Shown piece after piece: positions 10,270 to 22,531 of a stretch of DNA of 64,000 bases; within the stretch, counting starts at the first letter, position 1; each line of letters opens with the position of its first letter. Position numbers and translations under genes: made by a program. A model generated the notes under the pieces. That model saw only the letters and a list, made by a program, of their open reading frames with translations. It had not been told where the DNA came from and made no database searches. Source of the stretch: Trichosphaerium sp. ATCC 40318 (taxonomy: Eukaryota > Discosea > Flabellinia > Trichosidae); contig JALMLS010000376.1 of NCBI GenBank assembly GCA_038496445.1, positions 1 to 64,000 on the forward strand, given 5' to 3'.

Positions 10270-13200
10270 CTATTCGTCGTGGAGGCTATTCCAACTGCGT
10301 ATTGATTTTGCGCGCTGTAAAAACTGACGCACATGCATACGGTCCTCCTTGGCGCCCATTGAGTTTATAAAGCTGGCGTACTTTCTGAGACAGCTAGAAA
10401 ACAAATTTTAGAGAATCGTAATGAATTATGACACTTACCCTACAAATTGCGGATTTGACTCTAGGGAGCGTAGGAAGAAGTCTTCTGCCTTCACTGCATC
10501 GACTTTACAAAATTGGTAAAATTCAGCATAAAGAAGTAGAGTGGAACAATTCGATGGTTCCATTGACATTGCCGTCATTAGTTTTTGTTCAATCTTGTCT
10601 ACCCAATGAGGTTCCTAGTAATACCATGAGAGAAATTACGTTACACTATAATTTTTTCTGGTGCTTGTGACATTGGGAATGATAATCTCATAAAACCCCG
10701 AAATTTCGTTGTTTCAAAAGGCTTTACCAGGGGCGTTGGAAATTTGTTGCGTAGCCGATAAAGGTTGATCATGACATCGATGATATTATGGTATCTAAAG
10801 AGCAATCAGAGGTGATGTTTGTATTTTGTCTCTTGTACTTACAAGTCAAGATTTAAGTTATTATCCAAAGCACTTTCAAATGTCTCTAGCGCCATAAGAT
10901 AGTATTTTTGAGCGCTTGGAAGGTCCCTGGTAGAGAAATACTTTGCTAAAAAAAACAATACGTTAACCCATTGCGCTTAGGCATGCGGAAAAAAAAATAC
11001 ATCCGCGACAAGTGTGGATAATAACGAACCTCGTTCTCTGAAAATATATCCTAAAGAAACACATTAGCAACGACAAGAACAATTATTATTGTTTCTCTAG
11101 TAAACTTACCTTGTGCATGTTCTATTATTTTCATGTGTTTTACATTAGCTCTCATTTTCATCAAGTCAGTACGACCAATAGGTTCCCGCTCACTGTATTG
11201 TTCAGGCGTCACAAATATTTTTTTAATGTATCCCAAAAATCCTGGTCTAAACTTCAAACCCAGCATCTTTTGTACTTTAAGTAGGACAATAAATATTCCA
11301 CTACAAGTCTCAGTTGATGTTCCACCGTTTTTTTGCTGCAATACTTCAAAAGTACCAATACCAGACTCCAATTCTACATCAATTTGAACAGTCGCCCTAT
11401 CCACAATATCAACAAATAAAAAAAAACCACTTTCTTGCTTGTGTCAGTCAGTCGTACTTCTTCTGATTCACTAGATCATCCTAAAAATAGGTGTTACACA
11501 TTAATGAAAGGTGTATGTATTTTTTTTTTTAAGAGGCGTACTAGATTAGAACCTGATATATTCATAGGTACAGAATAATTCCTGAGAGCTGTTTTTAAGT
11601 TCCAATCATCCTTCATTTCACGTTTATCAAATGCACTTTCAAACTGTTTGATGATCAACCTCTTCAATGTAGTGTTCCAATAGTAATCAGAGTGCTTGCG
11701 ATTTGAAAATAGCAAATTAAGGTAATCAACCAATACTACACGGAAAGGAGACTCAACATGAAGTCTAAATTCCCTACTTTTCTGTCTAAGCCTAAGTCGT
11801 AGTTCATTCTTGATTGCTCGTGCACACTAGTTTAAACTATGTTACTACATATTAAACTGCTATTGCTACGCACCATTTCTATGAGTATTAGCCCACGTGG
11901 TATGGGTTCTTTATATCTATCCATGCAGTTTCTGACAAGCCCCAAATGCCTACAATTAATACCAAGGCTATGCATTCTCGAAATTAAAGGAAATCCAGGT
12001 ACTAACCCAGATGCAGCTACTCCTGCAATCTCCTTGGCCTATAAAATATTAGATTACTGGCACGATAATGAAGCACGTAAAGTGAAACTTACAACTAGTT
12101 TTGCATATCTAGGAATGACACGTGTCTTTAAAAATGAGGTTGCTTCTGATATTTCTTTATTATGCAAGGTCCGTTCTGGGTCGAGCTTGATGAACGCTAG
12201 CATAGGGTGTAAGTGAGATCGCACATGTGATAGCTTGGCCAACCTGAGAACGCATCTGGGCATAGAGGTGTATAGTATCGTCTTACAAACTCTGGACGTA
12301 GTAGTCTATGCAAGAAGGAGCTCTTCACTCCACCTGTTGGGTCCTCTGGCGGAAAGGCTCTTGCCAAATCTATAACATACAGTCGTCCATCCTAAAGGAT
12401 GTTTAATGATCGTTACCTACAACAAAAGTAGCAATAAATACCTCTCCTAGGTGGCCCTCAACATCGATGGCTGTGTGTAGGTATTTACAATGTCCGCTAT
12501 AAAACCGTCAGCGCAGGTCTGTTTTTTGGTTTTCAAAGTGAAGCACGTACGGTTTTACGCCGCAAATGTGAGGTTTTAGGTTAAGTAATTTTGCAGCTTG
12601 ACTCATTTGAACCTTCATGTTCTTATGACTCTAAAAAATTCGTTATGTTACAACGATGCCTTTGTTGAAGGTGTAGTCCTACCGATTTTACATCAAAACC
12701 GCCATTGGCTGATCCTGACACTAGTGTATGTTTACTAATTGGTAGCAAAGATACACACAACATGCGAAATCCTACAGTATCAAATTAGATGAGTAAGAGG
12801 GGTTGAGAAATGTATAGCGTGCCTAGATAATCTACAAGTGCCGTTAAAGGGACGCACAGTGCTAATTTACAATTGAGATAATTTACAAATGCTCGAAGTT
12901 CATGGGCTCCAGCCTTCATGGCTGCAGCATCATCACCATAAAGATCTTAAAAAAATTAAACATATTAGATATGTTACACAAGAAGAGAACGTACTGTGGG
13001 AGTCAAGGAGTAATTTGAATAAAATGTTTTTTACAATATACTTTCTACCACTTGCTACACCACCAATATCAACTGGGTGTATTGTACGCTCTTCATCAGG
13101 TAAGTAGTATTCACTGATGATAATCTCTCCATACGTCCTACACAACGTAAAAATAGAGGAAAACGTACAACAAGAAGAACCAACAAAAAAAAATTTAGTC

Positions 13201-15474
13201 ATTACCTTGCACAAGTGAGAAAATCTTGAGCCAAGTCAACTATAGAGTGGCAAGCTGAAAGCATTTGCTCTATAGACGTGTTTATATCTACTCCATTAAA
13301 TGAACTGATAGCATGCTGGAACCTTGCGTTCCAGTCACCATGAGAATACGTAGTTGTTTGTTTGCCATGTTTACTTGGAACAGCAGTACCAGTGAAGGGA
13401 CGTTGTGAATCAAGGTAGGACTCTAAGTTGTGTTCTTCATCTTCAATCATTTCAAAGTCATCTGAGCGGATTGGCTCTTATAATTCTTAACATTAGCAAC
13501 CACACAAAAAAAGTAAAGGGCTATTGGTACATACTTGATTCGAAAGTATCAGCATCACTTTCGCTGTTGTCCAGCATTTCGAATGAATCTTCTTCAGTAT
13601 CAGCACTAACACATCTCTGCAAGTGTGTATTTTTGACAGGTTTGGCAATGCGAAAATCAGCAACAGAACATGATTTCTGTTCAGGGCGACCAATGCTAGT
13701 ATTAATTTTAGCAATGTAACGACATATTGGAAAATGGTTAATTACTGTGGGTATCCATCACTTCTGGATAGTCTAGGCTTTTCTTTCGAGTTTGTGTCGT
13801 GCCCAGTGGACAAGGCAGCAGATTTATTGAGCTTCATGGGCGTTTGTTTGGGGACTTTGCGTTCAAGTATTTCTTCTACTGGTGTAGATTTATACGCGTA
13901 TGCGCTATTGTCTACGGATGCGTTGTCGTTGTTCAATGTGCGAGGTGACTCTAATACTTAAAAGTAAGTACCAAGCATGTAAAATGCTGTTTTGGTACCA
14001 GAAGGTGGTGTTTGATCCTCGTATGCGTTTACAGCTCCTTCATCAACATAGAATGCCGATGGTTTGGGTTCTTCATCTGGATCTTCAATATAAACGCCAA
14101 TACGCCGGTATAGTTTCTTGTTTTCTTCTGGTTCATCAAGGTAATGGGATTTTATCCTATCCCTTGTTTGTTGAGGTGAGGGTAACGAACGTGATGCTTC
14201 ACTCAAAGCTTTCTCTTTCTCTAAAGTACTCGCTGATAGGCGCTTTATCTTTACTTTATCAGTGCCACAACTACATAGAATAGTATTTACCTCCTTGGGT
14301 TGTATGATGGTAGAGCTTGGACGAGCAGTAAGCGGTTTTGACAAGATTTTTTTCCGTCTAATTCCTTTCAGTTAATACAAAGTGTTTTGTAGTTGCAATC
14401 AAACCTTTTCTGTATTATCTGGCGGTGTGAATACTCGAATATTAATCTCTTTACTACGATTTCGTCAAATCTTTGCTACTACGTTGATTTTCAAAAGATG
14501 CATACCAGCTTTTTTAGAAGCGACTTGCCCAGGTGTCAAACCTGTCCAGTACTTTGATTTGCGATTACCAAATTTCTCGTGTACTTCTACCTGGGTCTCT
14601 GCAACCGCGTGTGGAGAACTACCATGATCCAAAAGTGTCCCTTTATACAAGTCAAACAAACACAGAAGTAGTGAACAACAAAATTTCTAACTTGAAAAAT
14701 GAAGCGCGAAATCTGTCAGTTCTCGATCTTTAAAACGTACAACACATGTCATAATGGCCTGCAGCAGCAGCGTAATGGAGTGCAGTGTTACCAAAATCAT
14801 CTACTGCGTTTGGGTTTACACCTAGAGCCCACGGGCGTTCATTGAAAGAAATTTTGATTTTTCTCATGTGTTAACCCACTGAGGTAGTGATGTACCTGCT
14901 TCAAGAAGCATTTTACAAGCCCCAATGCGATCAAGCCATGCGCCAAAATGTAAGGGCGTACCCGAAACCCACCTGAACGTGTTAAAAATACACAATGAAC
15001 GTGTCATTTTTTTTTTTCTTTTTTACCAATCAGCCTCTCGTTGATACGTGGGATTGAACAACGTGAATATACGCGTTATCTTTGCACACTCCTCCAATGG
15101 AGCACGCACAGAAATGAGAGCGTGAAGTCGAACGAGGTCTTCTTTTTCCACAGCCGCATGTACTTTTGTGTAACCCGAGTTGGGTTCAAACTGCAATTGC
15201 TGGTAAATAGTTTTGACACGCAAATGATATCGTTGGTTACACGTAAAAAACGCCTTAGCTAACCTTTTTAATTACAGTTTTTCCTGAGCTATATTTCACA
15301 GTGGCCTCTACTTTGCCTGAGAGCTCCCGGGATGGCCTACAGCAATTGTTAAACGAGACACGTAACGAATTTAACTGGTAAGTGGCAGTACCCTCCCTGA
15401 GTAGCTTTCTCGTCGTCACGACGCTCTTCTCCTTCATCCCCGATGCCTAAAAAGCGTAGGACTGGATTTGCCAT
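10270..15474 (-). CDS. Ankyrin-repeat, CLU-domain and TPR protein
   Basis: A large gene with more than ten short introns. The start ([19 protein letters not shown], 15474) was chosen because its frame joins cleanly to the next exon. Ankyrin repeats follow (14500-15200; TPLHFGAW and [12 protein letters not shown] motifs), then a charged linker. A domain resembling the central domain of CLU proteins spans about 12200-13450, with blocks [67 protein letters not shown] and [14 protein letters not shown]. The C-terminal exons read as TPR helices ([37 protein letters not shown]), as in Clu/TIF31. CLU proteins act in mitochondrial positioning and bind mRNA. Ankyrin repeats at the N-terminus are not part of canonical Clu. 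An earlier stop at 10839 was set aside because the exons downstream continue the TPR pattern. Confidence 0.8.
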
Positions 15475-15640
15475 TACAGAGCTTCATACTATGTAATCAA
15501 TCTACACATATTGGAGTAAGGCGCAATTTGACGCTTATCAAAGCCTGTTCCTAACAAAAAATGTTGTCTTAATTTTTGGGGTTTAAGGTAAGGATTTCCT
15601 TCACGTTCAAAATGGAAAACTCCTCGTGTTTATTTCTTTT

Positions 15641-16995
15641 CTATTGATCGTCTACAGCACTCTGCCACAAGTGCAGTTGATCTACAACTACATCTGGCAG
15701 CGTTTGAGTAGCCTCTTTCATTTTTTCATGAGCGTTTTCGCGCATGTATCTTACAATATGAGAAGCGCTTAGACCTCTATCAAAAGCGCGTTGAGCGCTT
15801 GCTTTAGTTATTGTACCCACCAAAAAATTAGGAATTCTATATTCAAGATCAACGAAAAAGCCAATTGTAGCAATGTCGACTGGATCACTCGTGTATGCGT
15901 ATAGACGAAAGTTATTCTCTACAATAATTATACCACGATTTGTTTCTGTTGGATAGCATAGAGTATGCAAGTCTTCAGTCGCGAATGTAACACTTGTGTC
16001 CTACAACAAAAATAGCGTCAGAAGGTTTTTTTAGCTCTTGTGGTTCCAAGCGGCACCTCGTCGTATTTCGCCAATCCAAAGTTGTGTAAAACTCTAGCTA
16101 GTTCGGTATCTTCTGTTACAATACCTTCTCCAGGATTTAAAGAGCTCAGATGGAATATAAGGCCTAACAAGGCTGACTTTTGATCATCAGGTACAGCACT
16201 TTTTAGCAAAATCCATTTTTTCATACAATCAGTCTCCATCATAAATTGAAGGCCATATGGAGTTGTCTTATAGTGACGCTTGCGAACCTTACGCAATAGG
16301 CCAGTTTTATGCATGACAGAAAACACTGGTTCTGGCACATCGTGGGCATTAAAGTTGATTCCAACTTGGTTGACAATAGGAACATTTGCAAAGAATAGAA
16401 TAGCGCTTGGGAATAGTGTCCAAGTTTCCTTTGACCACTGACTAAGTGCCTCCAAATCACACGTGGTTTCTGGTACCAAATTGTGATCACTGAGTACAAT
16501 ATCAGAAAAACAAGTTTTTAGGTTGTACCACGTGCATAAAAAGCGCTTGGCGTAGCGTTCGGTAGAATAAGGCGTCCAAATACGCTTTTGGCCTACAGTT
16601 TTGTTAGTTTCTAGAATTGGTACATGCACACTAATGCCGTATAAGCACCAGTAACATTTAAAAGTATATGGCTGTAATTTCAGAGTAAGTTGACGCTTTG
16701 GTGTGCATTTGGAAGCAAGATTAACGATACCCTTTGGTTAAGGCGAATTTCGCGTCTAGTATTGGTTTTAACGACTGTTTGACCTCATCTGTGATAATGT
16801 AGCCGGTTCTTTGTCCAGGAAATAGTAAAAGCATTACTTTTTGTTGACATGGCGTTGGAAGGCACCTAGAAGAGTTGGCTAACGCGTCTTTGAGCAAAGG
16901 TACCTAAACACAGCTTTGGCAGCATTACACGCGTATTTGGCGTTGAGAATATCTGTCCACACAGTACGAGGGATTATATCAAGGATAGTAGTCAT
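15641..16995 (-). CDS. TFB2: TFIIH core subunit p52 (TFB2)
   Basis: p52 anchors the XPB helicase in TFIIH for transcription initiation and nucleotide-excision repair. Exons read MTTILDIIPRTVWTDILN, then AKAVFRCLPTPCQQKVMLLLF (joined across a 37 nt intron), matching the family's CLAVFRELPSLAKNWVMRM region. Next come KTTPYGLQFMMET and LGLIFHLSSLNPGE, then GIIIVENNFRLYAYT, IATIGFFVDLEYRIPNFLVG and SHIVRYMRENAH, all typical of p52. The frame stops just after DQLHLWQ, which in human p52 lies before the last roughly 70 residues that bind p8/TTDA. The next gene starts 167 nt downstream. Four introns are inferred. Confidence 0.92.
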
Positions 16996-17165
16996 GCTGG
17001 GCGCTGTACTGAACAAAAAAAAACTGGCGTGACTGCCTTAAACCGATCTGATAGTAAAAACACATTTTATTGATCACATTGTACAGTAGGTAACCCAAAA
17101 AAAGAATCGCCTGGCAAGTAAGAGATTGACGAATGAAATACAATCGCCCAAAAAAATTGGCGAAC

Positions 17166-18639
17166 CTAGTCTGGTAGAATTGGAAGTGGTCGACCAACAG
17201 CGCGTTGGCCCATTTCGCCAGTCATAGAACGTTCTAGGTTCAATAGCTCTTTTTCTTTTTCACGGGTTTTTTCTTCTTCCTGAAGACGTAATGCCTTTTC
17301 GGCCTCCAAACTGCGTTTGTATTCTACAAAACAACTTATTTAGAAGTTGAAAATTTGATGAGACATTTTGACACATTGTGACACTTTCCAATTTTTTTCC
17401 GTACCATCAATTTGATGCTGATCAGTTTCTAGAGTTGATCCTGAAAGTTTCATAGCTTCTATTTCTTCAGTTTCTTTCTTCAATGCCTCTTTCTGTTTGT
17501 GCATTTCCTAGATCATTTTTAGGATAAATAGCTATTATGCAAGCGTACATCTTTTATTTTTTTTATATTAAGCTCTGCCTCACGACGTTTTCTCTCTTCC
17601 TCTTCGCGCCTTTTTCTAAGAACCTCAAGTTGACGGCGCATTTTTTCCATTTCTTCTTTTTTCTTTTGCATTAATTTCTAGTACGTTAGTTACTTGGAGA
17701 TAACACGCAAAAAAAAAGTATCTTCATTTTTTAATACCTCTTTTTTGGCTTTTATCATTTGTTCATGCTCTCGCCGTTTTTTCTCTTCTTGAATACGCTG
17801 TTGTTTCTCCCGTTCAATTTCTTGACGGAGTTTATCTATTTCAGCCTTTTTTTTCTGGTTTTGTTCTTTAATTTCTTTTTTCTGTTTTTCCTCTGCAAGT
17901 TTTCTTCTTTCTTCCTCTACTTTTTTCCTGGCAAGATCTTGCCTAGCTGCTTCTTGTCGTTCCTCTTCAATGATATCTTCCATAGCCTTTCTACGCTCTT
18001 CTCCTTCTTTTTGTTTGCGTTTCTCTTCTTCACGTTGTCTTCGCATTTCAACAAGCTCAGGTTCGTCAACCTAAAAATCTTAGTTAGCCCAATAAGGATA
18101 ATTTAGAAGCAAGCGTACGAGTTCAAAGTTTTCATTGTCTATCTCTACAGAATCGCTACGGATGTTTAAGGTGTCTGTAGCCATCCTTGCTTTGCTAATC
18201 ACAGTAGGCTTTTTTGGCGCCTCGTCAGGCAAGTCTTCAAGTTGAGAGAACATGTCTGATGGATCACTGTAAGTGTAGTCAGCTGAGTTCCTCTGGCTAG
18301 GTGATTTTTCTGGCTCAGGCACTTTTAGTTGCCGTTCTCGCTTTAGCGCTTCTCTTTTCTTCAAAATATGCTCCTGTTGGCGTCTTTGAAGCTCTTCCTG
18401 TTCCCTTCGTTCTTGTTCTCGCCTTTTGGCAGCTATATCCTTCTTACGCTGCTCTGGCGTTTTTACGATAACTGCTGTTGGTACTGGGAGGGTAGGTCGC
18501 TCCTAATACTGGTTTAAAACAGATTTGATTGTCACTAAATTTGTAATAAAATGCCCACCTCTATTTTCGGTAGACCTATTCCTGGGTCATCATAAATACC
18601 CGCTAATTCACTTTCCAAAGTATCAAATAGATCCTTCAT
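17166..18639 (-). CDS. Charged coiled-coil protein, function unknown
   Basis: The start MKDLFDTLESELAGIYDD at 18639 is followed by a proline-containing linker and then about 300 residues dominated by Glu, Lys, Arg and Gln, strongly predicted as one long helix (for example EERRKLAEEKQKKEIKEQ). The C-terminus is QRAVGRPLPILPD. Five or six exons are inferred, with introns of 40-70 nt. Nothing outside the coiled coil points to a family. It could be a cytoskeletal linker, but low complexity makes homology calls unsafe. Confidence 0.7.
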
Positions 18640-18669
18640 AAAATTTTAGTAAATGATGCACAAAAAACT

Positions 18670-21403
18670 TTAGTTAAGTACATGTGTCGATTCCTGGCTA
18701 CTACTAAGTGGTAATGGTTCAGTACGTGGCTGTTCTTCACTAGCTTGAGAAGTGTGAGGTAATGATATCCTAATCAAATACGTACAAGCTCTTTTTGGAA
18801 TAGGTATTGGGTCTTGGAGGCTCTTGTGTCTGGTTTGCGAAGACTGTCTCTTAGGTGCTGGTCGCTTCATTTCCGCTGAGCTCCGTTTTTTAGGTGCTGG
18901 TAGTCCAGGGTAGTTGTTAAAGTGTACTACCAAACGCTTTATCGTCTTGACAATACTTACTATAGCTGCACCATCATCAGTTTTTTCAGCAAAACTCGCG
19001 ACTTGCTCCAAACCTAATTAATAATAAAAATCACAACCAACTATTTTTCTTTCATGGCCAATAAATTTGTACCATAATTTACGTCGCTGAATGCAATTGT
19101 AATAAGTTGACGCAATGCCAAGAGTTTGTCTGATGGTTTTTTGGCAGCTTGTCTACCTCGCTTTACAATGTAGGGCTTTAATTCATCCATTTCCTTTTTT
19201 ACAACCTACGATTTGTGTCATTAATTTTATAGCATATCGTACTCTACGTACCCTCACTAGTGTAACCAATGGGCTACTATCACGCATTGAAGAAACATTC
19301 TTAGCGTCTTTCAACACACCAGCAAGTTTTAGCTTTGTGAGATAAGCAAAAATACTGCGAATATAATCAAAGAACGTACCAAAAGTCCTGTTCGTATTTT
19401 AGCACGAACCCATTCTTTCAACTTTAATAATTTATCTTGGTTAGCACTTGATGACGAGCTTGTAACAGGTTTCTCTACTGTATGATAGTTTAGTGGTAGA
19501 GACCGTATCACTCGAATAACGCACGTGATACAGGACCAGACGATGGTTGAGATCCAGACGACTCAGATGTCTTGGACGATTGGCTACTTGGTGGCGATAT
19601 TGTTCTGGGTACAGGTACATACCGTTGTTTAAAATACTCATATAACATTCTATGCGTATATTAGGGCAAAATTATGCAATTTTTAAAATGGTACCTTGGC
19701 TTGTCTACAAGCCTTTTTACATTTGCGTCTGTGATTGGGTTATCGCTCACAAGTAACCCCTTGTTTCCAGCGACACCTAGTGCTGTACAGCGAGCGACAG
19801 CTAATGGAACTTCCTTAAAATAATTCGCTGTAATATTTAAACAACCCTATTGATAAACTCTTAGCCTCAGAAATAATTGTTTCTGAGGTACCAAATTAGC
19901 TAAGTTGTCAAAAATTCCTTCTGGTAATTTTGTAATGCGATTGTAGCTGCAATCCAAGTATCTTAGATTAACACAACCACTGAAATCTTTAGGTAGATCA
20001 TTAAAGTTGCAACACCTACGTTACCAAGTGTCAATCACAAAATCAAACTTGAACATTGTGGAGGTATTGGATCGATAAAAACATACCTCACGCTTAGGTA
20101 AGTTAAGTTTGTTAGTTTGCCTATAGCTGGATGCAATTTAGTCAAGGCCCTATTATCGTCAAGTTTAAGAGTCTTTAAATTCTTTAACAATCCAATATCT
20201 TCTGGAATAGTCTTTATATTATTTGAGCTTAAATTTAGCTCTACTAATCCCTCGAGTGCAGACACACCTTTTGGTTAAATTTTAGCACATGAATAAACCT
20301 ACAACAATTATAGTAACACGTACTGGCAGGGAATACATCAACTTCATTTTTCGAGAAATCCAATACTTGCAAATAACTGAATGCCAACACAGAAATTGGC
20401 AAAGAAGGGAAACGGTTATTTGCTAAACTAAGCTTCTTTAAAGACGGCAACTTGCTCTCAGCTTGAGCTGCTGAAGGCCATGACATCATTTGAAAACCTG
20501 ACAGATCTAATAATTGTATCAGCACCACACTGTCCCTTCCTAATAAAGGCCACTTGTACCTAATTCTTCGAGTTTGTATTTTACAGTTTGCTCGACAATA
20601 TCAGACAGTCGTTGGGTGTCTTGACTAGATACACCGCCATACTTACGCTGAAGCTTTTCAACGTTTTCTTTGGCAATAGCTTATAATATTTATTTAATAT
20701 AAAAGAGTGTCTCAGACGTGTGTTTACCTTGCTCGTTTTTCTTGTCCTCATACTTGTTGTCCAAAAACAGACGTAACCGTTCAACCCAATAATCTCTTCC
20801 AAACGAACTCTGAGTACTTTTGTCAATGTGTGTCTGGTAATCAATTAATTGGTTATAAGCGTACTTTGGACTGGAAGATGTATGTTGTGTTTTTTGTAAC
20901 TACTTCGAAAGCAAACTTCTTCTTGAAGGGCATGTAAGCGTGAAAAGCAATATGTGGGTAAGAATTGTTTGTTTTATTATAATTTGTCGTATCATTCTGC
21001 GACAGAAAAAAAAGTGACGTTTGGGTAACGTACTTCGCCTGAATGCTTCGTGTTTGGTTTAATACCGTCTTCTACATTCGAAATAAAGGTAATGTCAAAT
21101 TCTGCTAGCAATGCCTGGTGGCGGTTTTAACTTTTGATTCACTACAGCAGCCTCACCTTGTTGTTTTCGGCTTCGTAAAGTCTTAAATAGCGATGGCGAG
21201 AGTTCGTTTTTACAGCTGTTTCTACCCAATAGTCCCTCCCTGCGATAGATTTTTGCGTTTAGCGAGTGGTCGCGCAAATAAAACGTACCATTACCTACTT
21301 TTGAGCTGCCTTTTTTTAAACGCAAAGTGCCAGATACCTAGATTTACGTGTGAATATTCGGGTGAGTTGAATTACGCAGCGATTGGCTCACTTGGTTGAT
21401 CAT
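18670..21403 (-). CDS. PH-like domain plus leucine-rich-repeat protein
   Basis: The start MINQVSQSLRNSTHPNIHT joins to GRDYWVETAVKTN. A segment ending FAFEVVTKNTTYIFQSK then GRDYWVERLR looks like the last strands and helix of a PH domain. After a helical linker come leucine-rich repeats (19700-20500): LPSLKKLSLANNRFPSLP, LVELNLSSNNIKTIPEDIG, LKTLKLDDN, LRYLDCSYNRITKLPEGI, closing with VSDNPITDANVKRLV. A Ser/Pro-rich linker and a helical region (VVKKEMDELKPYIVKRGRQ) complete it. The repeat cap resembles that of LRRC47, but no B3/B4 domain was seen. Several introns were inferred. The model may join two genes near 20550. Confidence 0.6.
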
Positions 21404-21802
21404 AATAAGGCTTATGTACGGGTACTATCACATATACGCTCAAACAGTGGCTTTACAATACACAAAACAGTCTTCGGCGTGATTGTCTCTCGCTTAAAGT
21501 CATAATTCGTTTAAGTGGTTGTGCGCTAGTTGTACAGAAGCAGCTATCGGCGCTCCTGTGTCCTACCAACGATGAAATGCACCATTTTGCGGTATTTGAA
21601 CGCATGGTTACTATTTCCTTGCGTCATTTCTTTTATTATTAGGCTAAGTTTTGCAACGATAAACACGTTGCTTTATGAGCGCCTTTGACGCGTGCTAATG
21701 CGTAGTTGCTGTTCTTTTCCGATTTTAGCGTAAATCAAACCTCTCAGCGTTATTTGTCACACAATATGTTTTGCCATTGCGTCACAGAACCTACCGTAGA
21801 GA
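21404..21802. other. Spacer without recognised gene
   Basis: The 400 nt upstream of the PH/LRR gene hold only short open frames. It may contain that gene's promoter. No motif could be assigned. Confidence 0.5.
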
Positions 21803-22025
21803 TTATGAGAAAACGCTTGGTTGTGAGTTGCTTTTTACTAACCGTTTTTCGTAAAACTCTGGGTCTTGTGTAAAAAGACACATCAGTAAACACAACCAAT
21901 TATTAGCAACGTACCGGACACTGATATGGTTTTCTAGTTGAGTCGTAAATGAAAGAAATATTTTTTGTAGCACGTGCCTTTTCGTACATGAGCATTTTAA
22001 GCGCTTGTTCAACCTTTTTGGTCAT
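21803..22025 (-). CDS. Small protein, hypothetical
   Basis: ATG at 22025 opens MTKKVEQALKMLMYEKARAT. A GTACGT-type donor and a CACAAG acceptor join it to DPEFYEKRLVKSNSQPS and a stop, giving about 57 residues. The canonical splice signals and the lysine-rich, helical composition support it. It may instead be the first exons of a longer gene. No family was recognised. Confidence 0.4.
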
Positions 22026-22531
22026 TGTGTACTACACATAAATATGTCAAAACATTGAGTTGCGCTACTGTGGCTTATGTACTTTTGTGAGTGTATCTAT
22101 TATACCCAAGAAATATACCTCTCCTGTACCTTTAGACCTACGCGAAAAAAATGAGTAAGCACTTGAAATGATTTTCAAGCACCTTATACCACCTAAACAA
22201 CGTTTAAACAAGTAAGGTGTCAGCACTTCATCCGTCTTTGGAGTGACACCTTCATCTTTGTTATCAGCCGAGCGGTAGCTATGGGCGTAGTTAGCTGATA
22301 GCTGATTTTTTCTTGAACTATTTACACTTTGGCTTTTCTACGTATTTTTTGGATACTTTGTCGCTCTTCTATTGTCATTTTATGTATACCAACTAGAAAA
22401 CTTGGACAAACTCGTTACCAAGTAGTAATATGAGTTTCACGGATTTTACCTGTAATCTATAATGCCATGGCCACTAAGAAACTATTATATTTAGGTTAGA
22501 GTGGATCAGATCAATAGATGTCAAAAATATA
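22026..22531. other. Spacer without recognised gene
   Basis: About 500 nt between two minus-strand genes. No coding pattern, tRNA or repeat was seen. Part of it must serve as promoter of the small gene and as 3' region of the gene at 22532. Confidence 0.5.

Noticed and set aside
10428..10670. Plus-strand open frame of 80 codons.
   Set aside because: The opposite strand here encodes a TPR exon ([21 protein letters not shown]) of the ankyrin-CLU gene with proper splice sites.
10839..10841. Stop codon taken as the end of the ankyrin-CLU gene.
   Set aside because: A GTAAGT donor overlaps it, and three further exons continue the TPR repeats to a stop at 10270.
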